DNA of 6,214 nt, taken from assembly GCA_948497845.1 (NCBI GenBank), contig CAOOMX010000058.1:1-6214 (forward strand), written 5' to 3'. The stretch is from an uncultured Bacilli bacterium (GTDB lineage Bacteria > Bacillota_I > Bacilli_A > RF39 > UBA660). Positions 1 to 6,200 of the stretch are shown piece by piece. Position 1 is the stretch's first letter. Each line of letters opens with the position of its first letter. The notes under the pieces are model-generated. The model saw nothing but the letters and a program-made list of their open reading frames with translations, searched no databases and was not told where the DNA came from. Made by a program: the position numbers and the translations under genes.

Positions 1-246
1 ATGAGACACAAAAATATTGAAATAGCAAAAGAGGCAAAAATAAAAAGAATAAGGTTACACGACTTTAGACATAGTTGTGCATCCTTACTCATAAACAATA
101 ATGCAAACATTGCTGTTGTATCACAATTTTTAGGTCATGCATCCATAGAAGAAACACTAGATACTTATACGCATATGTTCAAAGATAAACTTTATGATGC
201 TGTAAATACCATAAATAAACTAACTTATCCTGCACCTTCAATATAG
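1..246 (+). CDS. Tyrosine recombinase / phage-type integrase, C-terminal part (5' end outside window)
   Basis: The 81 visible residues are the C-terminal catalytic end of a tyrosine recombinase, the family that integrates and excises phages, ICEs and genomic islands by breaking and rejoining DNA through a phosphotyrosine. Visible motifs are the H-x-x-R box (H20-D-F-R23, followed by HSCASLL), the LGH box with H46, and the nucleophile Y56 in the LDTYTHMF context. The first catalytic Arg, the catalytic Lys and the N-terminal arm-binding and SAM-like domains are missing because they would lie upstream of base 1. The ATG at base 1 is therefore probably an internal Met; complete relatives are usually about 350-400 residues. 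The stop is TAG. The gene converges on recG, and a tandem repeat and a palindrome follow within 60 bases. This places one end of a mobile element between here and recG. The family call is firm; the type of element (phage, ICE or island) cannot be told, and a degraded remnant is possible. Confidence 0.9.
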   Translation: MRHKNIEIAKEAKIKRIRLHDFRHSCASLLINNNANIAVVSQFLGHASIEETLDTYTHMFKDKLYDAVNTINKLTYPAPSI

Positions 247-250
247 GATT

Positions 251-271
251 TTGGTAGTTGGTTGGTAGTTG
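251..271. repeat. 10-bp tandem direct repeat TTGGTAGTTG, candidate integrase arm-type site
   Basis: TTGGTAGTTG occurs at 251-260 and again, identically, at 262-271, separated by one G (period 11 bp, one helical turn). The first copy begins five bases after the integrase stop codon. Short direct repeats next to an integrase gene are typical of arm-type sites bound by the N-terminal domain of tyrosine integrases, or of excisionase sites. The repeat itself is plain in the sequence; the role is inference. Confidence 0.55.
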
Positions 272-281
272 AAAGCAATAA

Positions 282-305
282 TTTATAAAATAATGATTTT
301 AGAAA
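282..305. repeat. 24-bp AT-rich near-palindrome, candidate attachment core
   Basis: The arms TTTATAAAAT (282-291) and ATTTTAGAAA (296-305) are inverted copies matching at 9 of 10 positions around AATG. Tyrosine recombinases recombine at such cores, where inverted arms flank a 6-8 bp crossover region. It sits 10 bp beyond the direct repeat and 35 bp from the integrase stop. With no G/C clamp and no following T-run it is a poor terminator. AT-rich palindromes of this size also arise by chance, so the attachment role is tentative; no second copy lies in this window. Confidence 0.3.
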
Positions 306-322
306 CCCCTGTAAATTCAATC

Positions 323-355
323 AAAAACAAAAAGTGAGCCAGCTTTCGCTGACTC
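323..355 (-). terminator. Rho-independent terminator with GAAA tetraloop
   Basis: On the minus strand GAGTCAGC (355-348) pairs with GCTGGCTC (343-336) in an 8-bp stem with one U-G wobble, closed by a GAAA loop (GNRA type). It is followed by AC and two T-runs (333-329 and 327-323). On the plus strand the wobble becomes a C-A mismatch and no T-run follows, so the orientation is minus. It would end transcription coming from recG and from candidate RNA B. Confidence 0.82.
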
Positions 356-436
356 TTCAGGGGGTTTTGGTTGATCTCTTCACATTGAAATTCGTAAGAG
401 AGATCAGGTTATTTAGCATGACATGTATCATGCTAA
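323..436 (-). ncRNA. Candidate small structured RNA 'B' downstream of recG
   Basis: This is a predicted minus-strand transcript of about 110 nt. From 5' to 3' it shows a perfect 9-bp hairpin (TTAGCATGA at 436-428 with TCATGCTAA at 421-413, 6-nt loop), a second 8-bp hairpin (TGATCTCT at 406-399 with AGAGATCA at 379-372, 19-nt loop), a C-rich stretch with CCCCCT (364-359), and a GAAA-capped terminator. A TTGACA promoter-like sequence places the start within about two bases of the first stem. The only reading frame inside (24 codons, 431-357) has no ribosome binding site and no recognisable protein. Alternatives are a long structured 3' UTR of recG, whose stop lies 61 bases upstream, or part of the mobile element's end. 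No RNA family was recognised. Confidence 0.42.
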
Positions 437-458
437 TCTAAGATTACTAAAAATTAGT
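413..458. repeat. Three abutting perfect inverted repeats
   Basis: Three palindromes follow one another, sharing three bases at the first junction and one at the second: 413-436 (TTAGCATGA, 6-nt centre, TCATGCTAA), 434-446 (TAATCT-A-AGATTA) and 446-458 (ACTAA-AAA-TTAGT). The middle one contains the proposed -10 box of RNA B, and the third lies between its -35 and -10. They could be a 5' RNA hairpin plus operator-like protein sites, or alternative pairings of one RNA or DNA structure. Confidence 0.5.
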
Positions 459-469
459 TAATTTGTCAA
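441..469 (-). promoter_or_regulatory. Possible promoter of candidate RNA B
   Basis: On the minus strand a perfect -35 box TTGACA (469-464) is followed after 17 nt by TAATCT (446-441), which keeps the most conserved -10 bases T1, A2 and T6. The predicted start at about 434-436 coincides with the first hairpin of RNA B. The -10 is weak (3 of 6), so the call rests on the perfect -35, the ideal spacing and the match to the downstream structure. Confidence 0.4.
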
Positions 470-496
470 TGAGTATTTACAAACTTCTGTAAAATT

Positions 497-2485
497 TTAA
501 TCCAAGAAATTAATTTCTTCGACAATCTTTTCATACAAAGAATTACTTTTATATAAGCCAGATTCTACAAAATAACTAGCATCTTTATTTGCTTGCATTA
601 ATATCTTCATATCCTGCTTCATATCCGCTAATTTAAAGGTCATATCACCACTTTGCTTTACCCCAAATAAATCACCTTGACCACGTTGTTCAAAATCCTT
701 CTCACTAATATAAAAGCCATCTGTACTTTCTTCCATTACTTTTAATCTTGCATTATCATTAGTATTACTTATAAGATAGCAATAAGACTGTAAATCATTT
801 CTCCCAACACGACCACGTAACTGATGAAGCGTTGCTAAACCAAAGCGCTCCGCATTAAAAATAATCATCATCGTTGCATTTGGAATATCAATACCAACTT
901 CAATAACAGTAGTAGAAATAAGAATTTGAATTTCCTTTTGCAAAAAAGAAAGCATTAAAGCATCTTTTTCTTTTTGTTTTAACTTACCATGCATAATCTC
1001 TATGCTTACTTTTCCTCCAAAAGCTGTATCAAATTTCATTTTCAAATCATTAACACTATTTAAATCTAATTCTTCATTATTTTCAATTAAAGGAGAAACT
1101 ACAAAAATTTGATGTCCATTTTTTAATTCTGTCAACATATGATTTAAAACATCGGTTATTTCATTTTCTGTTTTTATTTTAGTAATAATTTCTTTACGCA
1201 TATTAGGTTTAGTTTTAATTTGAGAAATATCTAAATCACCATAAATCGTCAAAGCATAAGTTCTAGGAATAGGAGTAGCAGACAAGTATAAAACATCTGC
1301 CTCACCATCATTACCCTTGTTTTGCAAAAGACTTCTTTGATTAACACCAAATCGATGTTGTTCATCAGTAATAACTAAACCTAAGTTTGCAAATTCTAAT
1401 TTTTCATTTAAAAGAGCATGTGTACCAATAACTAAATCTATTTCTCCAGCTAGAATTTGCCCATAGATCTTTTCTTTTTGTTTTTTAGTTGTACTACCAG
1501 TAAGCAAAGTTATTTTCATATCAAAATCTTTAAAATAGTTTGTAATAGACTCATAATGTTGCTTAGCCAAAATTTCCGTCGGAGCCATAAAAGTTGATTG
1601 ATAACCACTTAAGAAGTTTGCTAAAATAGCTGCTACTGCTACAATCGTTTTTCCACTACCAACATCTCCTAAAACAAGACGATTCATTCTCTTTATCTCT
1701 TCCATATCTTTTAAAATATCCTTTATAGTAGATATTTGATCATTAGTTAAAAGAAAAGGAAGCTGACTTAAAAATTCTTGAATACGAGCATAATCAAAAT
1801 TCTTTTTTAATCCAGTACATCTTTTGTTAATTAATTTTAAATAATTAATTTTAAACATATACACAAATAATTCTTCATAAATAAGTTTAAGCTTTGCTTG
1901 TTTAATTTCTTGAATAGAATTAGGCTCATGAATATATTTAATAGCATCAGTTTTAGAAATAAAATGATACTTTTCATTTATATCATTTGGTATATAATCA
2001 AAAACAATTATTTTTTTAGATAAAGCATCTTTTATATAAGACGTAAGACTAGCCATTTTTATACCATCTGTTAAATGATAAATAGCTTCAATTCGATCGA
2101 TAAAAGAATTAAATTTTATATCATTAGCTACAAAAGTATTTTTTAAACGATTATATTTACCTACTAATAATACTTCTTTATTAACAGTTAAATGAGGTTT
2201 TAAAAAAGCTCTATTAAAAATAGTAACTTTAAAATTAATATCATTACTAGCAGCAATAAAATTAAGACGATTAAAATTTCTCTTAATATATTGTACTTTT
2301 ACATCACTTAAAACAGTAGCATGTATATAACAGACTTCATCAGTAGCATCATTTATATTCTTTACCTGAATAAAATTATAACGATATGGATAATATGTTA
2401 ATAAATCTTCAACGCAAAAAATATTCAGTTTATTTAACACGCCTACAGTCTTAGGTCCTATTTTTTTTAACGACTCTAATTGCAT
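497..2485 (-). CDS. recG: ATP-dependent DNA helicase RecG
   Basis: RecG is a cytoplasmic monomeric SF2 double-strand DNA translocase that reverses stalled forks and unwinds Holliday junctions, D-loops and R-loops. The 662 residues are near full length (family about 670-695). Residues 1-35 carry the conserved N-terminal start (LKKIGPKT, then DLLTYYPYRY); about 50-130 fits the OB-fold wedge. Helicase motifs follow in order: Q-type TNDQ (247-250), Walker A GDVGSGKT (273-280), Ia APTEILAKQH (301-310), Ic IGTHALL (353-359), II DEQH (374-377), III SATPIPRT (402-409), V STTVIEVGIDIPNA (524-537) and VI LHQLRGRVGR (553-562). The RecG-specific RGQGDLFGVKQSG (601-613) distinguishes it from Mfd and PriA. 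No catalytic residue looks missing. The ATG at 2485 is chosen because AGGAG lies 6 nt upstream. The gene stands alone, without the fatty-acid or phosphatase genes often beside recG in Firmicutes, and converges on the integrase. It is probably chromosomal, lying just outside the mobile element. Confidence 0.97.
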   Translation of the reverse strand: MQLESLKKIGPKTVGVLNKLNIFCVEDLLTYYPYRYNFIQVKNINDATDEVCYIHATVLSDVKVQYIKRNFNRLNFIAASNDINFKVTIFNRAFLKPHLTVNKEVLLVGKYNRLKNTFVANDIKFNSFIDRIEAIYHLTDGIKMASLTSYIKDALSKKIIVFDYIPNDINEKYHFISKTDAIKYIHEPNSIQEIKQAKLKLIYEELFVYMFKINYLKLINKRCTGLKKNFDYARIQEFLSQLPFLLTNDQISTIKDILKDMEEIKRMNRLVLGDVGSGKTIVAVAAILANFLSGYQSTFMAPTEILAKQHYESITNYFKDFDMKITLLTGSTTKKQKEKIYGQILAGEIDLVIGTHALLNEKLEFANLGLVITDEQHRFGVNQRSLLQNKGNDGEADVLYLSATPIPRTYALTIYGDLDISQIKTKPNMRKEIITKIKTENEITDVLNHMLTELKNGHQIFVVSPLIENNEELDLNSVNDLKMKFDTAFGGKVSIEIMHGKLKQKEKDALMLSFLQKEIQILISTTVIEVGIDIPNATMMIIFNAERFGLATLHQLRGRVGRNDLQSYCYLISNTNDNARLKVMEESTDGFYISEKDFEQRGQGDLFGVKQSGDMTFKLADMKQDMKILMQANKDASYFVESGLYKSNSLYEKIVEEINFLD

Positions 2486-2491
2486 ATTTTA

Positions 2492-2508
2492 CTCCTAAAA
2501 ATATTATA
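2492..2508 (-). promoter_or_regulatory. recG extended -10 promoter and ribosome binding site
   Basis: On the minus strand TATAAT (2508-2503) is preceded by TGC, making an extended -10 (TGnTATAAT); no good -35 is visible in the T-rich DNA upstream. AGGAG (2496-2492) lies 6 nt before the recG ATG and fixes the start. The predicted transcription start, near 2496, would put the ribosome binding site at the very 5' end, leaving a leader of only about 11 nt. Confidence 0.7.
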
Positions 2509-2609
2509 GCAAAAACTAAAAAAAAGAAAAGAAAAATATCTCAAATTCTTCCTCATAATATATAAAAAGAAGGATATAAAAACTTTTTAAAAAAATTATG
2601 CAAAAATTG

Positions 2610-2638
2610 TTGACAAACATATCAAAATCGGTTAAAGT
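2610..2638 (+). promoter_or_regulatory. Sigma-70-type promoter of candidate RNA A
   Basis: A perfect -35 TTGACA (2610-2615), a 17-nt spacer and the -10 TAAAGT (2633-2638, 4 of 6 with T1, A2 and T6 kept) form a good vegetative promoter. The predicted start, about 2645, is the first base of a 9-bp perfect hairpin. No protein gene lies downstream on this strand: nifJ is on the opposite strand and convergent. Confidence 0.68.
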
Positions 2639-2644
2639 AGTAAT

Positions 2645-2743
2645 CACCAATTCACTAAAAGAAGGCGAATTGGTGCTAGTATCACACTAGTCAACCCCTT
2701 TTTATTCTTTTGGAGATCCATAATCGGATCTCCGTATTTTTTT
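2645..2743 (+). ncRNA. Candidate small structured RNA 'A' between recG and nifJ
   Basis: This is a predicted transcript of about 100 nt with its own promoter and terminator. Hairpin 1 pairs CACCAATTC (2645-2653) with GAATTGGTG (2667-2675), 9 of 9, around a purine-rich 13-nt loop containing AGAAGG. Hairpin 2 pairs CTAGT (2676-2680) with ACTAG (2686-2690). An unpaired pyrimidine-rich stretch with UCAACCCC (2691-2698) follows, then the terminator. It reads divergently from recG and convergently with nifJ. The unpaired C-rich stretch resembles the seed of sRNAs that mask G-rich ribosome binding sites. A five-codon GTG frame (2673-2690) is positioned after AGAAGG, but a leader peptide has nothing downstream to control. 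A type I antitoxin is possible, but no toxin gene is visible. No known RNA family was recognised. Confidence 0.6.
2712..2743 (+). terminator. Rho-independent terminator of candidate RNA A
   Basis: GGAGATCC (2712-2719) pairs perfectly with GGATCTCC (2726-2733) around a 6-nt loop, followed by GTA and seven Ts (2737-2743). On the minus strand the stem is not followed by a T-run, so it serves plus-strand transcription. Confidence 0.88.
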
Positions 2744-2745
2744 GT

Positions 2746-2785
2746 AAAAAACACAGATAATTCAAACTTTTTATCTGTGTTTTTT
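2746..2785 (-). terminator. Bidirectional terminator at the 3' end of nifJ
   Basis: A perfect 15-bp inverted repeat (2746-2760 with 2771-2785, core ACACAGATAA/TTATCTGTGT) has a 10-nt loop and A6/T6 ends. It can therefore act on both strands. On the minus strand it lies 31 bases past the nifJ stop and is its evident terminator; on the plus strand it backs up the terminator of RNA A, three bases away. Confidence 0.88.
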
Positions 2786-2816
2786 ATAAATAATTTTCAT
2801 CTTAAACAAACTAAAT

Positions 2817-5800
2817 TTATTGACATAAACTTTTATAATATTCATATCTTTTTTTAGCATATTCTTTTTGTTCATTTAATAATAAAAGAGCCAAATCTTT
2901 ATCTTTTATTTTTAATGCATTAAAACGAACTTCATTATCTAAAAAAGTTTCATATTTAGAAAAATTAGGTTCTTTAGAATCCATATAATAATGATTTCCA
3001 TCATAACGCATAAGTAATGTATAACCACATTCTACTGCTAATTTTTCTTCTTCCATACTTGTACTCATACCTGTTTTTATTCCATGTTCTACACAAGGTG
3101 AATAAGCAATAATTATAGCAGGTCCATTATGTTCACTAGCTTCTTTAAAAACTTTAATTGTTTGATTAAAATTAGCTCCCATAGAAATAGATGCTACATA
3201 ACAATTAGGTATAGAACTGGCTATTTTAAACAAATCTTTTTTAACTGTTTTTTTACCAAAATTAGCAAATTCTGCTACAGCACCCAATTTAGTAGACTTG
3301 CTGGCTTGTCCTCCAGTATTTGAATAGACTTCTGTATCGAGAACTAATATTTTAACATTTTGATTTGAATGAAGAACATGATCAAGACCTCCATAGCCAA
3401 TATCATAAGCCCAGCCATCTCCTCCTACTGCCCAAACAAATCGAGAAGGAATATAATCCATTAAATCATTTAATTCATTAGGAATATTTTGCTTATTCAA
3501 TTTATTTTTTACTTCTAATGTTTTATGATAATCTTCTTTATTTTGAAGCCACAACTGAAACAATTCTTTCGTATCTTCATCAACAGAATCTATTGAGGCT
3601 AACAAAACTTGTTCAATACGATCTCTTTTTTGTTGATAAGAAGTATAAATACCTAAAGCAAATTCAGCATTATCTTCAAACAAAGAATTAGCCCAAGGAA
3701 TTAAATAAGGAGAGGATGGAGTACTACCGCCATAAATACTTGAACAACCAGTAGCATTAGCTATTACTAAGGCATCTCCAAAAAGCTGTGTTAAAAGTTT
3801 GATATACGGAGTTTCTCCACACCCAGCACAAGCTCCACTATATAAGAACTTAGGTTCTTCCAACTGACTACCTTTAACAGAGTATTTATTTAAAGGATTT
3901 TTATAAACTTGAGGTAAAGACAAACTATTAGCCCCTACTACTTTAGCTACCATTTCCAAAGCCTTTTGCTTTTTACCTGGACAGACATTAACACATAAAC
4001 CGCATCCAGTACAGTCCTCTTCACTAACAGAAATAACGTAACGAAGACCATCTTGTCCTATAAATGGTAACCCAACAGTTTCATCTTCACTTACTACACT
4101 TCTTATAACAGCATGAGGACAAACAAAACTACACATCCCACATTGAATACAATTTTCTTTAATCCATTTAGGAACAAGAGTAGAAACCCCCCGTTTTTCA
4201 TGCAAAGCCGTTCCACAAGGAAATTTTCCATCCGCTAAATTTAACAAACTACTTACTGGAATAGTATTTCCTTTCCTTTCTTGAATAAGAGCTATAACAT
4301 CCTTTGATTGGGAGGCAACTTCATCATATGTTACGTGATTAATTTTTAATGTCTTTAAAGAAGAAAAAGCATTATCAATAGCCAAAATATTACTTTGAAC
4401 TACATTTTCTCCTTTCGTAGCAAATGCTGTTCTAACACTTTCTTTAACTATCTCACTGGCATTAGCAACATGTAAAAAGTCTAAAATTAAAACTTCCATT
4501 ATTTTACTAATTTTACCATTAATACCAGCTTTAAGAGCAATATCTAAAGCATCTAAATAAAACACTTGAATATTCTTCTTACATAAAGTACCTTTAACTT
4601 TATTAGGTAATAATTTCAATAAATCTTCTTCATTTCTAGAAGTATTAATAAGAAGAATCCCATTTTCTTTCAATTCATCAACCATATCAAACATTCTAAA
4701 ATAAATATCTTTAGTCACAACTAAAACATCTGGTTTAGTAACATAATAAGGCTTTCTTATTTTATTATCTCCAATTCTTAAATTAGAAACAGTTACCCCT
4801 CCACTTTTTTTAGAATCATATTCAAAGTATCCTTGAACAAATTTCTCTTTATTTTTATGAACAATTTTTAATAAATCCTTACTAGCACTAACCATTCCAT
4901 CTGACCCAAAGCCATAAATTTTAATTTCCTGATCATCAATAACTTCATCAAATACAACACTATCAAGATTAGTATTTGTAACATCATCTATAATACCAAT
5001 AGTAAAATTATTTTTTAAATCATTTTTCAACATAGAATAAACACTAGCAATATCCTTAGGGGTAGTATTCTTACTAGATAAGCCAAATCTACCTCCTACT
5101 ACATTTATAGAGGTATCTTTTAGAATAGAACATACATCTAAATAAAGAGGTTCTCCTACACTTCCAGCTTCTTTTGTTCTATCTAAAACAGCAATTCTTT
5201 CTACAGACTTAGGTAAAGCATCTAAAAAATACTTTTCACTAAAAGGTCTATATAAATGTACTTCTATTAAACCAACATTCCCTAAAGTATCAACAACTCC
5301 TTTTATTGTATCAGTTACACTTCCCATTGCTACAATAACTTCTTTCGCATCCTTAGCTCCATAATAATTAAAAGGTTTATAATTAAGTCCAGTAAGTTCA
5401 TTTATTTTATTCATATATTCATTTACAATATCAGGCATCGCATTATAAAAAGAATTTCTTGCTTCAGTACATTGAAAATAAATATCTTCATTTTGAGCCA
5501 TACCATATTGTAGATCATGACCAACATTCAAAGAACGATTTCTAAATCTTTCTAAAGCATCTTGATCTACTAGTTGAAGTAAATCTTCATCTTTTAATTC
5601 ATCGATTGTATTAAGTTCATGACTAGTTCTAAAGCCATCAAAAAAATGAATAAAAGGCAAACTTCCTTTTATAGAAGACAAATGAGCAACAGCTGCCATA
5701 TTCTGAGCATCTTCTACATTAGAGGAAGCAAGCATACAAAAACCAGTAGAACGAACTGCATATATATCTTGATGGTCGCCAAAAATAGATAGGGCATGTG

Positions 5801-6140
5801 TTGCCAAACTACGACTTGCAACATGGATAACACCAGGAAGCATTTCTCCAGCCATCTTATACATATTAGGAATCATTAAAAGCAATCCCTGACTAGCAGT
5901 AAAAGTACTTGCTAAACTTCCAGATAATAAAGCCCCATGCATAGCACCAGCAGCACCAGCTTCAGATTGCATTTCTAAAACACGAGGTTTATCAGAAAAT
6001 AGATTAAGCAAATCACTATTCGTTAAAAAATCTATATTCGATGCCATAGGACTAGATGGCGTAATAGGATAAATACTACATACTTCACTAAAAAGATACG
6101 CAATTCTACTACAAGCATTATTTCCATCAACAATTTTCAT
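2817..6140 (-). CDS. nifJ: Pyruvate:ferredoxin (flavodoxin) oxidoreductase, single-chain
   Basis: The enzyme converts pyruvate and CoA to acetyl-CoA and CO2 while reducing ferredoxin or flavodoxin; it is cytoplasmic, oxygen-sensitive and usually dimeric. Domains are in canonical order over 1107 residues. The N-terminal pyruvate domain has YPITPSSPM (24-32, substrate T27), E60 for thiamine activation and R110. Domain II spans about 255-365 and the gamma-type domain about 405-590. The EKR segment ends at 648-650. Two ferredoxin clusters follow (C664, C667, C670, C674; C710, C713, C716, C720). The C-terminal thiamine diphosphate domain has VGGDGWAYDIG (905-915) and NTGGQ (941-945). The proximal cluster ligands C771, C774, C799 and C1016 are all present. 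Length is modestly below the usual 1170-1230, and the protein ends at YEYYKSLCQ without the C-terminal extension of the Desulfovibrio africanus enzyme. The ATG at 6140 is preferred: GGAG lies 9 nt upstream, and MKIVDGNNA matches the family start. A 16-residue longer frame from 6188 begins inside a terminator. The gene appears monocistronic. Confidence 0.97.
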   Translation of the reverse strand: MKIVDGNNACSRIAYLFSEVCSIYPITPSSPMASNIDFLTNSDLLNLFSDKPRVLEMQSEAGAAGAMHGALLSGSLASTFTASQGLLLMIPNMYKMAGEMLPGVIHVASRSLATHALSIFGDHQDIYAVRSTGFCMLASSNVEDAQNMAAVAHLSSIKGSLPFIHFFDGFRTSHELNTIDELKDEDLLQLVDQDALERFRNRSLNVGHDLQYGMAQNEDIYFQCTEARNSFYNAMPDIVNEYMNKINELTGLNYKPFNYYGAKDAKEVIVAMGSVTDTIKGVVDTLGNVGLIEVHLYRPFSEKYFLDALPKSVERIAVLDRTKEAGSVGEPLYLDVCSILKDTSINVVGGRFGLSSKNTTPKDIASVYSMLKNDLKNNFTIGIIDDVTNTNLDSVVFDEVIDDQEIKIYGFGSDGMVSASKDLLKIVHKNKEKFVQGYFEYDSKKSGGVTVSNLRIGDNKIRKPYYVTKPDVLVVTKDIYFRMFDMVDELKENGILLINTSRNEEDLLKLLPNKVKGTLCKKNIQVFYLDALDIALKAGINGKISKIMEVLILDFLHVANASEIVKESVRTAFATKGENVVQSNILAIDNAFSSLKTLKINHVTYDEVASQSKDVIALIQERKGNTIPVSSLLNLADGKFPCGTALHEKRGVSTLVPKWIKENCIQCGMCSFVCPHAVIRSVVSEDETVGLPFIGQDGLRYVISVSEEDCTGCGLCVNVCPGKKQKALEMVAKVVGANSLSLPQVYKNPLNKYSVKGSQLEEPKFLYSGACAGCGETPYIKLLTQLFGDALVIANATGCSSIYGGSTPSSPYLIPWANSLFEDNAEFALGIYTSYQQKRDRIEQVLLASIDSVDEDTKELFQLWLQNKEDYHKTLEVKNKLNKQNIPNELNDLMDYIPSRFVWAVGGDGWAYDIGYGGLDHVLHSNQNVKILVLDTEVYSNTGGQASKSTKLGAVAEFANFGKKTVKKDLFKIASSIPNCYVASISMGANFNQTIKVFKEASEHNGPAIIIAYSPCVEHGIKTGMSTSMEEEKLAVECGYTLLMRYDGNHYYMDSKEPNFSKYETFLDNEVRFNALKIKDKDLALLLLNEQKEYAKKRYEYYKSLCQ

Positions 6141-6149
6141 AAAAGTCAT

Positions 6150-6188
6150 CTCCATTACAATTTTATCACATAAAAAAGAGGATAGCAA
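6150..6188 (-). promoter_or_regulatory. nifJ promoter and ribosome binding site
   Basis: On the minus strand TTGCTA (6188-6183, 4 of 6), a 17-nt spacer and TAAAAT (6165-6160, 5 of 6) form a promoter, with GGAG at 6153-6150 as ribosome binding site. The predicted start at about 6153 leaves a leader of about 13 nt, again with the ribosome binding site at the 5' end. The -35 lies inside the hairpin of the preceding gene's terminator. No clear redox (Rex-like) operator palindrome is visible. Confidence 0.6.
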
Positions 6189-6200
6189 AAACTATCTCTT
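6172..6200 (-). terminator. Rho-independent terminator of the gene upstream of nifJ
   Basis: On the minus strand AAGAGATAG (6200-6192) pairs with CTATC and TCTT (6185-6176) as 9 bp with one bulged C (6180), loop TTTTTG, running into a T-run down to 6172. It would end a minus-strand gene lying outside the window, isolating nifJ as its own unit. Confidence 0.7.

Noticed and set aside
357..431. 24-codon minus-strand frame within RNA B, considered as a type I toxin
   Set aside because: There is no ribosome binding site, its ATG lies within the first hairpin, it is not clearly hydrophobic, and it has no resemblance to Fst, TxpA or BsrG peptides.
247..496. tRNA, tmRNA, CRISPR repeats or a known riboswitch in the integrase-recG gap
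   Set aside because: No cloverleaf, CCA end, T-loop motif, regularly spaced repeats or recognised aptamer core was found by eye in this gap; the same holds for 2486-2816.
2476..2556. 26-codon minus-strand frame rich in Phe overlapping the recG start
   Set aside because: The Phe residues come from poly-T DNA. No ribosome binding site is present, and the recG -10 box and ribosome binding site lie inside it.
2598..2690. 30-codon plus-strand frame starting ATG at 2598
   Set aside because: No ribosome binding site precedes the ATG, its 5' part contains the consensus -35/-10 of RNA A, and its 3' part is hairpin sequence. It resembles no known toxin or leader peptide.
2708..2737. Nine-codon minus-strand frame (ATG GAT CTC...) behind GGAG
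   Set aside because: Both the GGAG and the start codon are part of the RNA A terminator stem, and no minus-strand promoter is evident for it.
3129..3323. 64-codon plus-strand frame inside nifJ
   Set aside because: It lies wholly antisense to the conserved C-terminal thiamine diphosphate domain of nifJ. It has no recognisable protein features and is a shadow frame.
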